Shown here piece by piece: positions 37,697-48,884 of a stretch of 64,000 nucleotides of DNA. Numbering within the stretch: position 1 is the stretch's first letter; the number at the start of each line of letters is the position of its first letter. Source of the stretch: Physcomitrium patens (Eukaryota; Streptophyta; Bryopsida; Funariales; Funariaceae); contig NC_037261.1 in the NCBI RefSeq assembly GCF_000002425.4, forward strand, positions 841,528 through 905,527, given 5' to 3'. The position numbers were made by a program, and so were the translations under genes. The notes beneath the pieces were generated by a model. The model was not told the DNA's origin. It did not search any database and saw nothing but the letters and a program-made list of their open reading frames with translations.

Positions 37697-40695
37697 TTAA
37701 TTGGAAAATGGTGCTGGTAAAGTTTTACAGAAACGTAGGCCTGCATTCTGTATAACAGCAATTGTAATGGATAAAGGTGACACGTTTATAGGTGTCTGGC
37801 TACCTACCTTGAGCGGTGTCAATTCTGGAGCCTGACCAGTTAATGATCGCTGTAACAACTTCCCATTAAGTAGCATATTTTGGCTGTGGAGATCGTTCGC
37901 AGGAGCTGTAAGATGGTACTCCAATCGCTCACTTGATGGTGTAAAAATAGAAACTAAACCTTCAAATGTTTCTTTCATGTACTGTGTCACTGTTCGTGCT
38001 GTGAGCGAGACCTCCACCTCGTACGTGGTTGTGTTGCTTAAATTAATAAGCAAAACTGTAACTCCTCCCTGCTCAGTGTCATGATATCATCAGATAACCG
38101 AAGCCAAAACGGTTGAAACCAGATTAAGACTGGGAGACGTACATAATCACGATTCAGTTCGAGAATATTTTCAATTGTGTGTACTACCCCAAGATGGCAC
38201 ATCGTTTTGCTGCTGACATAAATTACATTAGATTGGGATTTTTCAAACACGTGTGCTAGTGATTTGAGTTTCAGGAAGTGAACCTGTGCATTGCTATCCC
38301 TTGTGCAATGAGCATAAACGCGTAGATGCGAAGCGTTGTCACCACTCTTGGCCATCAACACTTGCGTACCCATCAATCGATTCCAGAGAAGAGCACTGCA
38401 TTCAAATCAGGTTGTCTTAGTTAAATGTCAGATGAGACACATACTTCCCACACACAATGCTAGATTTAACGCTGATATCAAAAGTCACGAATGTACTAAC
38501 TCTATGAGTTTGAAGTCAATGTTGAAGGATTTGAGAGAATTGCAAGGATGTACTCAAAAAGTGCAGCAGAAATTTGTAATTATATTAAATGATTTTAAAT
38601 GGCATTGGAGCCAGAACGTTACCTGAAATAATCAGGATTCGGTTGATACGTTTTGTTGAGAAGACCGTAATTCCCACCAATAAAACTTTGGCGGCAGTAG
38701 ACCTTATTGTTCAATGATGCAGCCATCCCCAACTGGTCCAAATACCTGCTTGTACGTCTTTAATAGCAGTAAATTTTGGCTAACATATTCCATCCTTTAA
38801 GAAGCGATTTTTTTTTTTTTTTCCTTTTCAAATCTCGGATGTATCAAACACACTAGTCCAGAAACATGGTGTCCACGCAAATTGTTTAGAATTGAAAGTA
38901 GATGTGCAATTACCAAAAACTGAACGCAAATGCATCCGTCACAAGATGGCGACCGCTGTTATAGGCTCCCCCTGCTTCCCCAATCCATGCCCCAGTCGAT
39001 GGAGCCACTCGTTGCAGCAATTCGTTCACCGAACCAAACGTTCTCTTCTCGCCATCTAAGTATTGAGGGTTCAATATTTTTTCCACCAGATCTTGGCTAA
39101 CACCTGCATCAGAACACATAAATTTTAAACAATTATTTCCTTAGTAAGTCAGCTGGATTTCAAAGAATTTTTGAATTTTAGCCAGAAGAGATCATCAACC
39201 TGGGCCTAGGTTATAGATATGCCGTGTGGTGAAATTGACAGATCCTGGCCCAGCAGCCTTCAGAAACGCCTCCCACCACGAATAGTCAAAAAATCCATCT
39301 GGTGCTATCACCAGTGGCTTCGCAGTATTTGCATGAAGCACGGCTACAATGTCTCTGAGCTTTGTCACGTCTTCAGCATATTGGAGTGCTGGGACACTAG
39401 TGCGCACCCCGCTCCCACTTAGCTCATTACCTTGATCACCAACTCCAATCAATCTCGTCGGAAGAATTCAAGACACTTTTACATGTTTGCCGCTCGGCAT
39501 CTACTCCAACACATGAAATTCCTCGTCCAAAGTGGAACATCAACCAGAGGTACTCACCGAGCTGCCAAGCGTCTACTTGAAATCCTTGGGCGATGGTGTA
39601 CTGGATGAAGTCGTGGGCATTAGAAGGGTCCCAAGGCCCCCAAGCGCCTGATGCTAATTTGGGGCGGTTGTAGAGGGCGTTCAGTCCGAACGCTACCTTG
39701 GTGCTGGACAAAAGTTGTCCCAGTTCACTCACATTGTTCAACAGAATGTTAACTCCGACAGGTTCCTAGGGTTTCTTCACTGTTGGAAATAATTTGGAAA
39801 CGATGCACATAAACACAGTTGTTTCCGGTAGGAATTCGTATGTCAACTTCGTAGGGTTAGATCTTCCTATCTTCTCATCAATGTTTTTCAGGCTGATCAA
39901 ATTGTTTCCTCTTTGAATATCTCCTCAAACCACACATTCGTAATACTTACAGGGGTTTCCTTCTACTGTGTGCTAATCGTGAAACTCCATGGATGATTAG
40001 ATTTTGGGATGTTTACGGCAACAGTGTTCGAAGATTCATCATAAGGTGTGGAGGCTGCGCGCATACCTTGTTTTGTTGAACAGAGTGAGTAGCGCCGTCC
40101 AGCGTTCCATACTGAGACAGCCCCCTTGGAAGTTGAACATGTGAGAGGCATTGTATTCGAAAGGGCGGCACTCCACTTGTAGGTCGCCTATGTCATACAC
40201 CACTTGGTCTTGCAGACTTCCTCCCAGGCGTATTCGCAGAGGTGACAAATCTCGAAGAGCTACTTCAAACAAATGATTAGAAAGGTCCTGCACAATTATC
40301 GTTTGCGTCGAATTGCAACATTGGTCAGCTACATCCAACAATCTAAAAAATACATTGATAGCAATTACGATTGCTTATCCATCATGTTCACGGGATAACA
40401 AAAAATTTAGCGAGCGAGAGTGAGGGAATTTTACCACGTTGAGCAAGGAAGTGTTCCCCCATGCGCAAGTTCCGTAGTCGCATTTCTCAGGCGGCCACCA
40501 GTCCAGGGTAGCACAAAGAAAGTGCTCATCTACGGTAGCCACTGCAGCACTACTATTCACCTCCACCTTCACCGATACTACATTATCATTACAGACCAAA
40601 CTTCCATGACAAGGGTTTTCATAACGGATCCCCACAAGGAGTGTCACTACCAAGTGCAGCAAAGAAACGATGAGCGGAATTAGCAGAATTTTCAT
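37697..40695 (-). CDS. Heparanase-like protein, glycoside hydrolase family 79
   Basis: Plant relatives are secreted or vacuolar beta-glucuronidases acting on arabinogalactan-type glycans. Eight exons (minus): 40695-40435, 40287-40067, 39727-39558, 39430-39200, 39103-38914, 38745-38623, 38395-38284 and 38068-37697. They total 1680 nt, 559 residues. The chosen ATG gives an immediate signal peptide (KILLIPLIVSLLHLVVTLLVG); an upstream in-frame ATG at 40776 would bury it. Family text includes CATLDWWPPEKCDYG, SPLRIRLGGSLQDQVVYD and FGLNALYNR. The general acid is E220 in QLGNELSGSG and the nucleophile E337 in WIGEAGGAYNSG; both are present. The C-terminal beta-domain starts near LRVYAHCTRD. Several N-glycosylation sequons are visible. 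The acceptor at 39727 is weak, but its phase fits. Confidence 0.93.
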
Positions 40696-42469
40696 TTTTG
40701 TGCACGTATCGAATCTATCAGCATCCCGGAGAACAATCCTCAAAGCCGACAAAGCAGGATTCAAGAACCACAGCATGCATTACTTAACACTAACTTCTCA
40801 CCTAAAAAACGTCCCTTTCAATTGTTGGGTGGTCGCTCAATAATGTAGTCTTCCAGGAAAAGGAACTTTTGGCTTCGAAAGCACTTCACAGGAGATATCT
40901 TTTATTGATTTCTACTGCAACGCGAGCTCGATTGTCCCAACTTCCAAGCAAACCACATACTAATGATTCCATGTTTATGCTGCAGAAATGAACGCCGTCA
41001 GACATGCCTGGATTGCACCCTGGGTAAGAATCATGCTTGAACTGAGCTTGGGATCTTTACTTCGATCAAAAGCAATATTCCAAGGAATGCTTCAACGCAG
41101 AGGAAGTACAAATTGTCTCTACGTATTACAGACGGTACTCACACTGTCATGTACAATATACAAAGTGCAGGTGAGAAGTCACCTCAATTACTAACGCCGA
41201 ACAACCTAACGTCAGGCTTCCTCACACAAGAAATGGAAATCCGCGGTCGGCGTCACATTTAACTCTCACTTGTGTCAAATGTAGGAAAGTAGAAAATAGC
41301 GTAATGATCACGAAGAATATCGATCTCAAAGGTTCATGACGGCGTCCAGTTCTGATTTCCAGCTAGAATGTTCTGGTGCCACAGTTACGTGCGAGCTCGG
41401 TGTCATAGGAATACCAGCACTTGTCTGTACTAAGAATCATATTCCTCACGCTCATAGGGAATGATCGCACCCAAATGTTCTGCGTATTGCTCTGCTACGA
41501 TGGAGTCTTTGACAGAAAAGCACATTGCGTATTCAGTTATCGATCTTGGGATCGGCGCCATCGTTTCATTTTTCTATTAACGCTTTGATTTGGTGCTGTC
41601 TCATGATCTTTCTCCCACTTAATCTGTCTTTGGTTCTGTGGGTGCGGAAGGGAAATCTTGACACGCTGGGACTACGAGTTTGAAGATTTACTCGCGGTCG
41701 GCATATTGCAAGTTTCTACGAAATCATGTCTAACGAGACTATTGGGGACATACGTCGGCTGCTTTTAAGGTAAGGATTGCACCCTCACACCTGCAGGTTT
41801 GCACGTATCTGTACCAAAGTATGGATTCGTGCACCTTTCAAAACAATAGGACCATTTGTATGATTCACTCCTATGAATAGATAATTAACTCTGTGAACCC
41901 AATCGTGAACTACTGCTATCAAGCACATCAATGATATTGCGGACAAGACGAAGATCTCACAATTCTGACGTGCGAACCACGAGGAACTTTAGTAACAGAA
42001 GTGGAATCAGGAAGAGTGTTGACTGAAATAAAGCGCAAGAGGAGAAACTGCAAAGCAGCTTAATTCTTCACGGAATTCAGATGTGGACTGGTAAAGAATC
42101 TCGAGCTTGCGTGTAGGAAGTGAAAAAAACACGGAAACAAATTTCGCTTTCAAAGAGGTGTTGAATAAGAGACAAAAGTCGGGCAGGTTACCATCAATAA
42201 CCATGCAATTGACCGAGGGTGGCAAATTACAACTTAGTCATATGGCTGTCCTAGCCAATTTGAAGGTGCGCCATACATTCAGACCAACGAAGAGTTCTAA
42301 ACCTAGCTTTGTGCATCAGTCTCCACAGACAGGGTGCACCCAGCTGAAAAACGATGCTTTGAGAACTAGGTAAAACCTGTTAGGTTCAAATTGAATGTAC
42401 ATAGAGCTTGATGAATACTAGTTAGACAATTGATAACAGTAAATATCCATGAAGATATAGAATGGCACA
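40696..42469. other. Gap between two minus-strand genes
   Basis: This should hold the heparanase-like promoter and leader plus the 3' untranslated region of the aminopeptidase gene. Short frames at 40988-41194 and 42107-42373 have no domain. Nothing else is seen. Confidence 0.55.
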
Positions 42470-45400
42470 CTACAACTGGGTAAGAATTTCCACACCAGTC
42501 TCGGTAATTAAAAGACTGTGTTCAAATTGTGCTGATAGACCACCATCTTCTGTCACATACGTCCAGTTATCGTTCCACATAACATCCCTTGTGCTCCCTT
42601 GTGTCAACATGGGCTCTGCACCGTAAAACGGACCTTGGTTACGAAGATTTTATGTATAAACGGAAACAAACATGAGGGATACAGTACGAGCTTTTTTCAA
42701 CACTGAGGAGAGAATCTTGCATAACTCTGAAAATGGTTTAGAAAATGCTAAGCAAATTACCAATAGTAAATGTCTGCCCAACTACCATGCTTCCGGGTTC
42801 GTTATTACCTGCTCAAAACACACAGGCAATGAAGTTAATGTTAAGTACCAGCAGCAACATTGCACTCGTTGGACAACACTAGCCCATTCTTTCTCTTGAT
42901 GATGTTGACGGTGGTATTCGAAAACAAAACGTTCAAAAAAGAAAAAAAAAAGTTTTCAAATAACCAACCATTCCCAAAATCATAAATTAGGATACGACGA
43001 ATCCAAAAAACTAACAGCTGCAACAAAAATAGACAATCCTTCTTCCAACGTAATCCTGAAAAGCAGGTACGTAACTGAAAACGGAAAGTAAACTTACGTG
43101 CATGCACAATAGAGGGAGCAGAATGGAAAACTCGTCCTACACCATGACCTACAAAGTGTTCTACAACACCATATCTGTGTTTATCTGCAATCTCACTGTC
43201 ACAAGTACACATCCATAAAACACGATACAATCTCAGAAGATTAGCCTTAACGCCAGCTTCATATAACGTTGAATAATTTACACAAATAAAATAAATAAAC
43301 TCGAAAGTGACATCGCGGTCAGAAAGGAGAAAACACCAACGCCATGAGCGACTCACTTAATAGTTCTGCCTATCTTCTTGAACTCAACACCTGGCCCGCA
43401 AATCGAAATTGCTTTATCAAGAGATTCCTTCGTGACCTGACCATGTAGGAGGATCAACAATTGAGACTGGGTAAATATAGAACTCTTTTGTATCATGCAC
43501 GTATCTGAATCGTTGAAGGTCAAACTACACCATATAGATGCGCGGTTACAACAAATCATTCAGAAAAAAGTTGAATCGTTTCAAATAAAAAGATCACAAT
43601 CAAAGCCGGTGAGAGGAAAAATCACACATTGATAATCCTCGACAGCATTGGATGATGATCTTGTGCGAACATAAAGATGAAGCAAAAGACACAAGAATTC
43701 TCTAGCTGATGCATATTAAAAATCAGGGACCGAATAAAGATACAAAGAGAACTTATAATGAGACCGACCACCCGTCGTAATGATGGCCTACCTCAACTAG
43801 CTTTTTAGCTTCATCACTGACGTTACCACAATAAAAGGTCTTGGAAGTGTCCCCATGGTAACCCTAGTCATAGAAAAGGGAAAGCACCATTAGGAAAGCT
43901 GATAAAACTACACAAACACCAGCATCAAAGAAATCAAATTCAATCTCCTCACCAGCTTTCAGGGTTTAGGGTTTAAAGCATAATGAGAAATTCTAAAAGC
44001 TCTGAAATTGCGACTATGAAGTCAGCAAAGCCTAAACGAAGCCGTGCCAGCACATCGATAAAAAGAAAACTTCAAAGGTATTCTCGCTACAAACGTGAAT
44101 TGTCACGTAACATCTGACGAGTAGAAGGCACGTACATTTAACCAGACTGTGACGTCAATATTAATAATATCTCCGTCCTGCATTATTCAATACACTTTCA
44201 TCAATAAAAGCCATCCTAATACGGCTCACATCTGTTACCATTCCAGCTTCAAATTCAGAGGAATCGGTTCAAAACACAGATGAATCAGATAATAGTAAGA
44301 TTGCAACTTGGACATGTAGCCTAGGTGACCAGCAAACTAAGACTTCGCACTATCACCCAGGGTCGCTAGAGCGGTTCATAAGTTTTCGACCCAAGAGAGC
44401 ACTAGATTGTATTTCCAAACCAACCTCAAGTGGACGGGAGTCAGGAATGCCATGACAGATGCACTCATTTACAGAGGTACAAACGCTCTTTGGAAAACTT
44501 CCATAACCAAGAGGAGAAGGATAAGCGCCGGCATCGATTGTCATTTGATGGACAGCCTTATCGATTTCATCCGTTGTCACACCTGGCTGTGCCATGACAG
44601 AATATTAAGCTTCAGATAATGTGAAGGATAGAAAATTATGTTGTAGCAGAAGCATGGATGCAATAAGAACTCGAAAAATGCTGCATGTTATAATTCTGAG
44701 GCTGAAAATTTACCTTCACCAGTGTTCCAGCGTACTCGAGAACCCTGGCAGCGAGCTGACCAGACGCCCTCATGCGCTCAATCCCCTCAGCATCCTGGAT
44801 TTGAAACTCATCGAGGAATGGAGGCGGGTTTCGAGACCCAACGTAAGGTGGACGAGGAATGTGCTTAGGAACCTCCAAGCGAGGCGAAACTTTGCCTCGC
44901 TTCAATGGGGGGCGACGGGATCCTGATTCATCAACCTGTTTCCCTTGCTCGCTTAATCTGCAATTACATTCACAGGCATAAAATTCCAAGCCAGTCTCAC
45001 TACAATACAAAAACTCAAGTAATTGCACAGAAGAGGATAGCTGTTCTATACATTAAATAAACATTAGGACTAGTAATTCTTCCAAGATTAAGGTGTTCAT
45101 TTGAACCAAACAGCAGACACCCCTCCGACTCAGGTTACCAAATCAAATGGTTTTAATTGTTCCCATTGTCAAAATTAGCAGTTGCATAAGTGAGTGCATC
45201 GCTAAATGATAAATTAACACCTTGTGCTTATCGATTATCTCCAACCATTAAGATAGTTCCACCGCCAGTTGATGCACATACCTTTTGTTCAAGAACAATT
45301 CGGCGAAACCTGACCTCTTTTTCGCTAGGACAAGTACAGGTCCTGACCTGCGACTCGTACGATCTGTTCACACGGTTTAAAAGAGCTGTTGTAAAAAAAA

Positions 45401-45857
45401 TTCACAAACGATGACGCGAACCACGCAACACCCAATACCTTCACCTGGTGAATATATACGTTAAACCGCAAAATGGATAACGACTACAACCAAAAATCAA
45501 CTCAACCTGTAGCGAAATTACTAAAAGCATGATCAACAAGAAGAACGTAAACAGAGTAGAAACCCCTAAAAAGAATGGCCTCTCGGTAATACTCCTCGGC
45601 AGAGTTCTCGTTGCTCATTGAAGTCCAACCCAACAGCAATTCACAAATATCCCGACTGTTTGGGAGAGTAGAAACGGCAAGTGAATCTAACCTTGAAATT
45701 CGTGCCCCAGATCCAAACAAGACCCATTCACAGAATATCGCAGGCTCCTCCCCGAACCCCAGAGAGACGAAGCGAAGGGGGTGAAAGTGGAGGCGCACTC
45801 GAGTGACGCAGGTTGCGCCACGGTTCCCACAGCTGCTACCGCTCCTACGTGCGCCAT
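42470..45857 (-). CDS. MAP1B: Methionine aminopeptidase type 1, organelle-targeted
   Basis: It removes the initiator methionine from nascent proteins in plastids or mitochondria. Ten exons (minus): 45857-45692, 45342-45282, 44957-44714, 44586-44425, 44177-44136, 43863-43792, 43436-43357, 43195-43098, 42808-42761 and 42615-42470. They total 1119 nt, 372 residues. The first about 75 residues are a transit-peptide-like region rich in Ala, Ser and Val ([20 protein letters not shown]). The pita-bread catalytic core starts near [19 protein letters not shown]. All five metal ligands are visible: D219 (NIDVTV), D230 (HGDTS), H293 (VGHGVG), E325 (FTIEP) and E356 (QFEH). [17 protein letters not shown] marks the plant MAP1B-D group. 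Which organelle it enters is not determined. Confidence 0.94.
43961..43975. promoter_or_regulatory. Telo-box-like AGGGTTTAGGGTTTA
   Basis: Two telomere-type TTTAGGG units lie inside an intron of the aminopeptidase gene (between 44136 and 43863). Telo-boxes act in plant promoters; a role here is not shown. Confidence 0.3.
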
Positions 45858-47111
45858 TCTTTCCCAAAATTCAGAAGAGAGTCTATACAACCCACTTACA
45901 ATCAACCCCACAATCCCAACTGCAGAAACACTCGAATTCTAGCCAAAATCCTGCTTCCGAGGATCATTCCCGCAGCACTATCGAGCCGTCGCTGCACTCA
46001 TTCTCGGTTCCCAAAACCCGAATCCGTGCAGCAACATACAGGGCCATTTTGTGGTGCTTTTGGGGGGCTCCGGTGGGGGAGATTGTTGCGGTGAATCTGC
46101 CTGAGTTATCCACATGAGCTCAATCCGCAGCGCAGAACTGGCGCTGCAGTTGTGCGTGTGTGGTGGTGGCTTTCGTGCCGGAGGCTGGCGTTCACGGGCA
46201 CGACATGGCCCGTCAGATGATGGTGGATGAATGTGTTTATGGATGAATGAAATTAATGAATTCGTAACGAATGAATGTTGATGATGAATGTTGGTGGATG
46301 TGTTTATTTGTGGATGGATTAAACTTCGGCCAAATCATTTGGGACCCATTCGAAGAAATCTCATTTTTATTAAGCCAAAGCTTGATTATTAAAAATACTG
46401 CACTTGTAATGTATTGGTTTCTAGATTTTTTTTTTTTTTTTTTTTTTTTCTGAAATTACCATTTTTGTTTTTAATTTTTTTTTAATATTAAAAATATGTT
46501 GTAGCACTTTTGTTATAGAAAGTTTTCTTTTAAATCATGTAGGAAAAGCTTCCGAAATAAGTTATTTTTACGAGTTTAGGCAACGAGTCTTGCTGCATAA
46601 ATAATAATTTATTATAATGTTTAGGAAAAACCCTTTAGTACCCTTGTGAAGTAAGTTGTTGAAACTTAGACAATGAACTTTTTATTCTTGGTACTGCCAA
46701 TAAAAAAATAAAAAATAAAAATAAAAATAAAACACAATAATATCATTTTATCTCACAAAATCATCTTTGAAATTTGTTTGGTTTATGATTTGCAAGCCTT
46801 TCTGTGTCTTGATAAAGTCATGTGAATAATTTGTTATGCATTAATGTAATTGATACTTGTTTTTGCCTTCTTAATTATCTTTGAATTTGTACAAAAAAAT
46901 TCACTTTTTCTTTTAACAATTTGATACAATGTTTGTGTAAGGGCAATTAATTCAATTAAAATATTCAATGCCGTAGTTTAAATTTATATCATTACAATCA
47001 ACCAATAAAATCAATTTTAGAAATCATTTATATGTTCTAAAATTCTTTAATAATTGCAACAGCTTATTATATGTCTCTTATAATAACAATTGTGGAATTT
47101 ATATGATCATG
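45858..47111. other. Promoter side of the aminopeptidase gene and AT-rich spacer
   Basis: 45858-46130 is GC-balanced and probably carries the minus-strand promoter. 46213-46316 is an imperfect ATGAATG/GTGGATG short-unit repeat. A 23-T run lies at about 46428-46450. The rest to the retrotransposon border is AT-rich without coding potential. Confidence 0.5.
46213..46316. repeat. Imperfect ATGAATG/GGATG short repeat
   Basis: Alternating GATGGTGGATGAATG, TGGATGAATGAA and ATGATGAATGTTGGTGG units. It is low-complexity DNA; similar ATGAATGA motifs occur near 24330. Confidence 0.7.
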
Positions 47112-47664
47112 TGTCACGGCCATAATCATATAAGCTAATAATTACATATAGAAATAGGTAGAAGTAAGTAAAAGTAGATAAAAGTAAGTTAATTGTATAA
47201 TATTTAATATAGAAGCTTCCTAGAAACTTCCTAGACGCTGCTTTGACTTCATAGGTGTCTTTAATTGACTTTTTGGATTAGAAACGTGGTCAACAAGTTG
47301 GCCATGTGCCACACATGTTGTTAGCTTGAAGATCAAGCTAACTATGTGGCCCACACGTAGGAAAACTTGCCTTGTAAGTCAAGGCATGTGTCCTACAAAG
47401 TCAACACATATTGGAGGTCCTATAGAACGTCGCCACGTAGCCCCTAGTTAGATAGTATATATAGAGACAAGAGTGAAGGCTTCTTCACTCTTGTCAACTC
47501 CTTTCTTGCTTCTAGTCTAGTTTCAAGGGTCTCTAGTTTTCTTGTATTTTGGCAATAGCCATTCCAGTTTCTTTCTTAATATACATATTTCTATTTTATC
47601 CTATTTCTTTTTTGAGAAAAGTCTCACTTACTCTTTAGCTTTCATCGAGTTCTTGTCCTTGACA
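47112..47664 (+). repeat. 5' LTR
   Basis: 553 bp, TG...CA ends. It carries a TATA box (47456-47463), a likely transcript start at 47487 and several perfect short palindromes: 47320-47329 with 47333-47342, and 47466-47477 with 47484-47495. Confidence 0.97.
47456..47463 (+). promoter_or_regulatory. TATA box of the 5' LTR
   Basis: TATATATA precedes by 31 bp the A at 47487 that begins the segment complementary to the primer site. Spacing fits plant Pol II initiation. The same box lies in the 3' LTR near 53280. Confidence 0.7.
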
Positions 47665-47666
47665 GA

Positions 47667-47677
47667 TTGACAAGAGT
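47667..47677 (+). other. Putative self-priming primer-binding site
   Basis: TTGACAAGAGT, two bases after the 5' LTR, is the exact reverse complement of ACTCTTGTCAA at 47487-47497 within the LTR. The match is exactly 11 nt and fails on both sides. It does not fit the 3' end of the initiator tRNA found in this window. Tf1-type elements prime with the first 11 nt of their own RNA in this way. Confidence 0.65.
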
Positions 47678-47876
47678 ACACTTACAATATGAGAGCTTTG
47701 TCTTTTCTTGATTAAGAGTGGATTACCTCTTTTTCTTGATAAGACATAAGCGCATTAGAAGTTGCGGATTACCCTCTTTTAAACTGATATTGTTCTTAGT
47801 ATTTTCTTTGTTATCAATTCCTCTCTTCTATTTGTTTTGAGCGTTATTAGACATCTTCTCTTTTTTAAGTGCTACT

Positions 47877-48884
47877 ATGGCAGAGCTTGTTGAAATGAAG
47901 AGTACAATGGCACAGATGCAAGAACAATTGAGGGAGTTAATGCTTGCGATGCATCAACTCAATTTACCACCACAAGGAGCAACAAGAATGGTAGGAAGTG
48001 AAGATATAGAGATGATTGGGGCTGCTTCAACATCTGCACCAAACCATGTCCCTTCTCCCAGAATGGAACACCCTTCGAGTGTTAGAGAACCGAGAGTTGC
48101 CTTGCCCGAGAAGTTTGATGGTACCAGATCCAAGTTTCGAGGATTCATCAATCAGGTCCAACTAGTGATTGAACTTCAACCCCAGAGCTATCCAACTCCA
48201 GGGTCACAAGTTAGATTCATTGGTACACTTCTTTCAGGTTCAGCATTGTCATGGTTTTCATCTTTTCTTGAACGACGAGATCCAATATTGGATAATCTGG
48301 AGGCTTTTTTGGCGGAGTTTCGATCCATGTTTGGAGAACATGATGCAATTCGTGTTGCAACCAACAAGATCCGTATTTTGCGACAAGGCAATCGATCAGT
48401 AACATTATATGCTTCGCAATTTCGACAACTTGCAACTGATATCAAGTGGGATGATGCCGCACTTGTGAGTCAATTTCTCTACGGATTACAATATGAGGTA
48501 AAGAAATTGATGCTTAATTTACCTGATCCTCAAACATTGAGTCAAGCAATTGACTTTGCTGTGAAGTGCGACAATCGACTTTTTGAATTTCGATCCGAGA
48601 GTCGCACAAGTGGGCCTCAACGTTACTACAATTCAATGGCAACACCGACGTCTCCTCAACACATACCTTCAGAAGTAGAGGATATGCAAATTGATGCGGT
48701 ACGTTTCAAACCTCTTACTGAGCAAGAAAAGTCTCGTCGTCGACAAGAAGGATTGTGCTTATATTGTGGAGAACCTAAGCACACTGCTCAACATTGTCCA
48801 AAGAAGCGACGTAACTACAAAATGAGGAGTACGGCTGTCAAAGAAGACAGTATGTCGGAAAACGAGTACGTCCAGCTACAATAG
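47877..48884 (+). CDS. gag: Retrotransposon Gag
   Basis: 335 residues, uninterrupted. It forms the particle shell and packages the element RNA. The N-terminus is a short coiled-coil-like helix (residues 1-30). The capsid-like part contains ALPEKFDGTRSKFRGFINQV and later LPDPQTLSQAIDFAVKC. One CCHC zinc knuckle (CLYCGEPKHTAQHC, residues 294-307) is followed by a basic tail. The FDGT...FRGF arrangement resembles Gag of fungal and animal sushi/Tf1-type gypsy elements more than the usual long plant chromovirus Gag; this is an impression, not an alignment. It ends in TAG at 48882-48884; pol is read in the -1 frame relative to gag and is open across the gag stop. Confidence 0.93.
   Translation: MAELVEMKSTMAQMQEQLRELMLAMHQLNLPPQGATRMVGSEDIEMIGAASTSAPNHVPSPRMEHPSSVREPRVALPEKFDGTRSKFRGFINQVQLVIELQPQSYPTPGSQVRFIGTLLSGSALSWFSSFLERRDPILDNLEAFLAEFRSMFGEHDAIRVATNKIRILRQGNRSVTLYASQFRQLATDIKWDDAALVSQFLYGLQYEVKKLMLNLPDPQTLSQAIDFAVKCDNRLFEFRSESRTSGPQRYYNSMATPTSPQHIPSEVEDMQIDAVRFKPLTEQEKSRRRQEGLCLYCGEPKHTAQHCPKKRRNYKMRSTAVKEDSMSENEYVQLQ

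Noticed and set aside
42841-43356. Minus-strand open frame of 171 codons
   Set aside because: It is one aminopeptidase exon (43195-43098) read through into its flanking introns.
45502-45867. Minus-strand open frame of 121 codons overlapping the aminopeptidase first exon
   Set aside because: Another frame (start at 45857) gives a transit-peptide-like exon whose phase joins correctly to the next exon; the longer frame does not.
47665-47690. tRNA-type primer-binding site after the 5' LTR
   Set aside because: The sequence does not start with TGG and does not complement the 3' end of the initiator tRNA in this window; no other tRNA end is recognisable.
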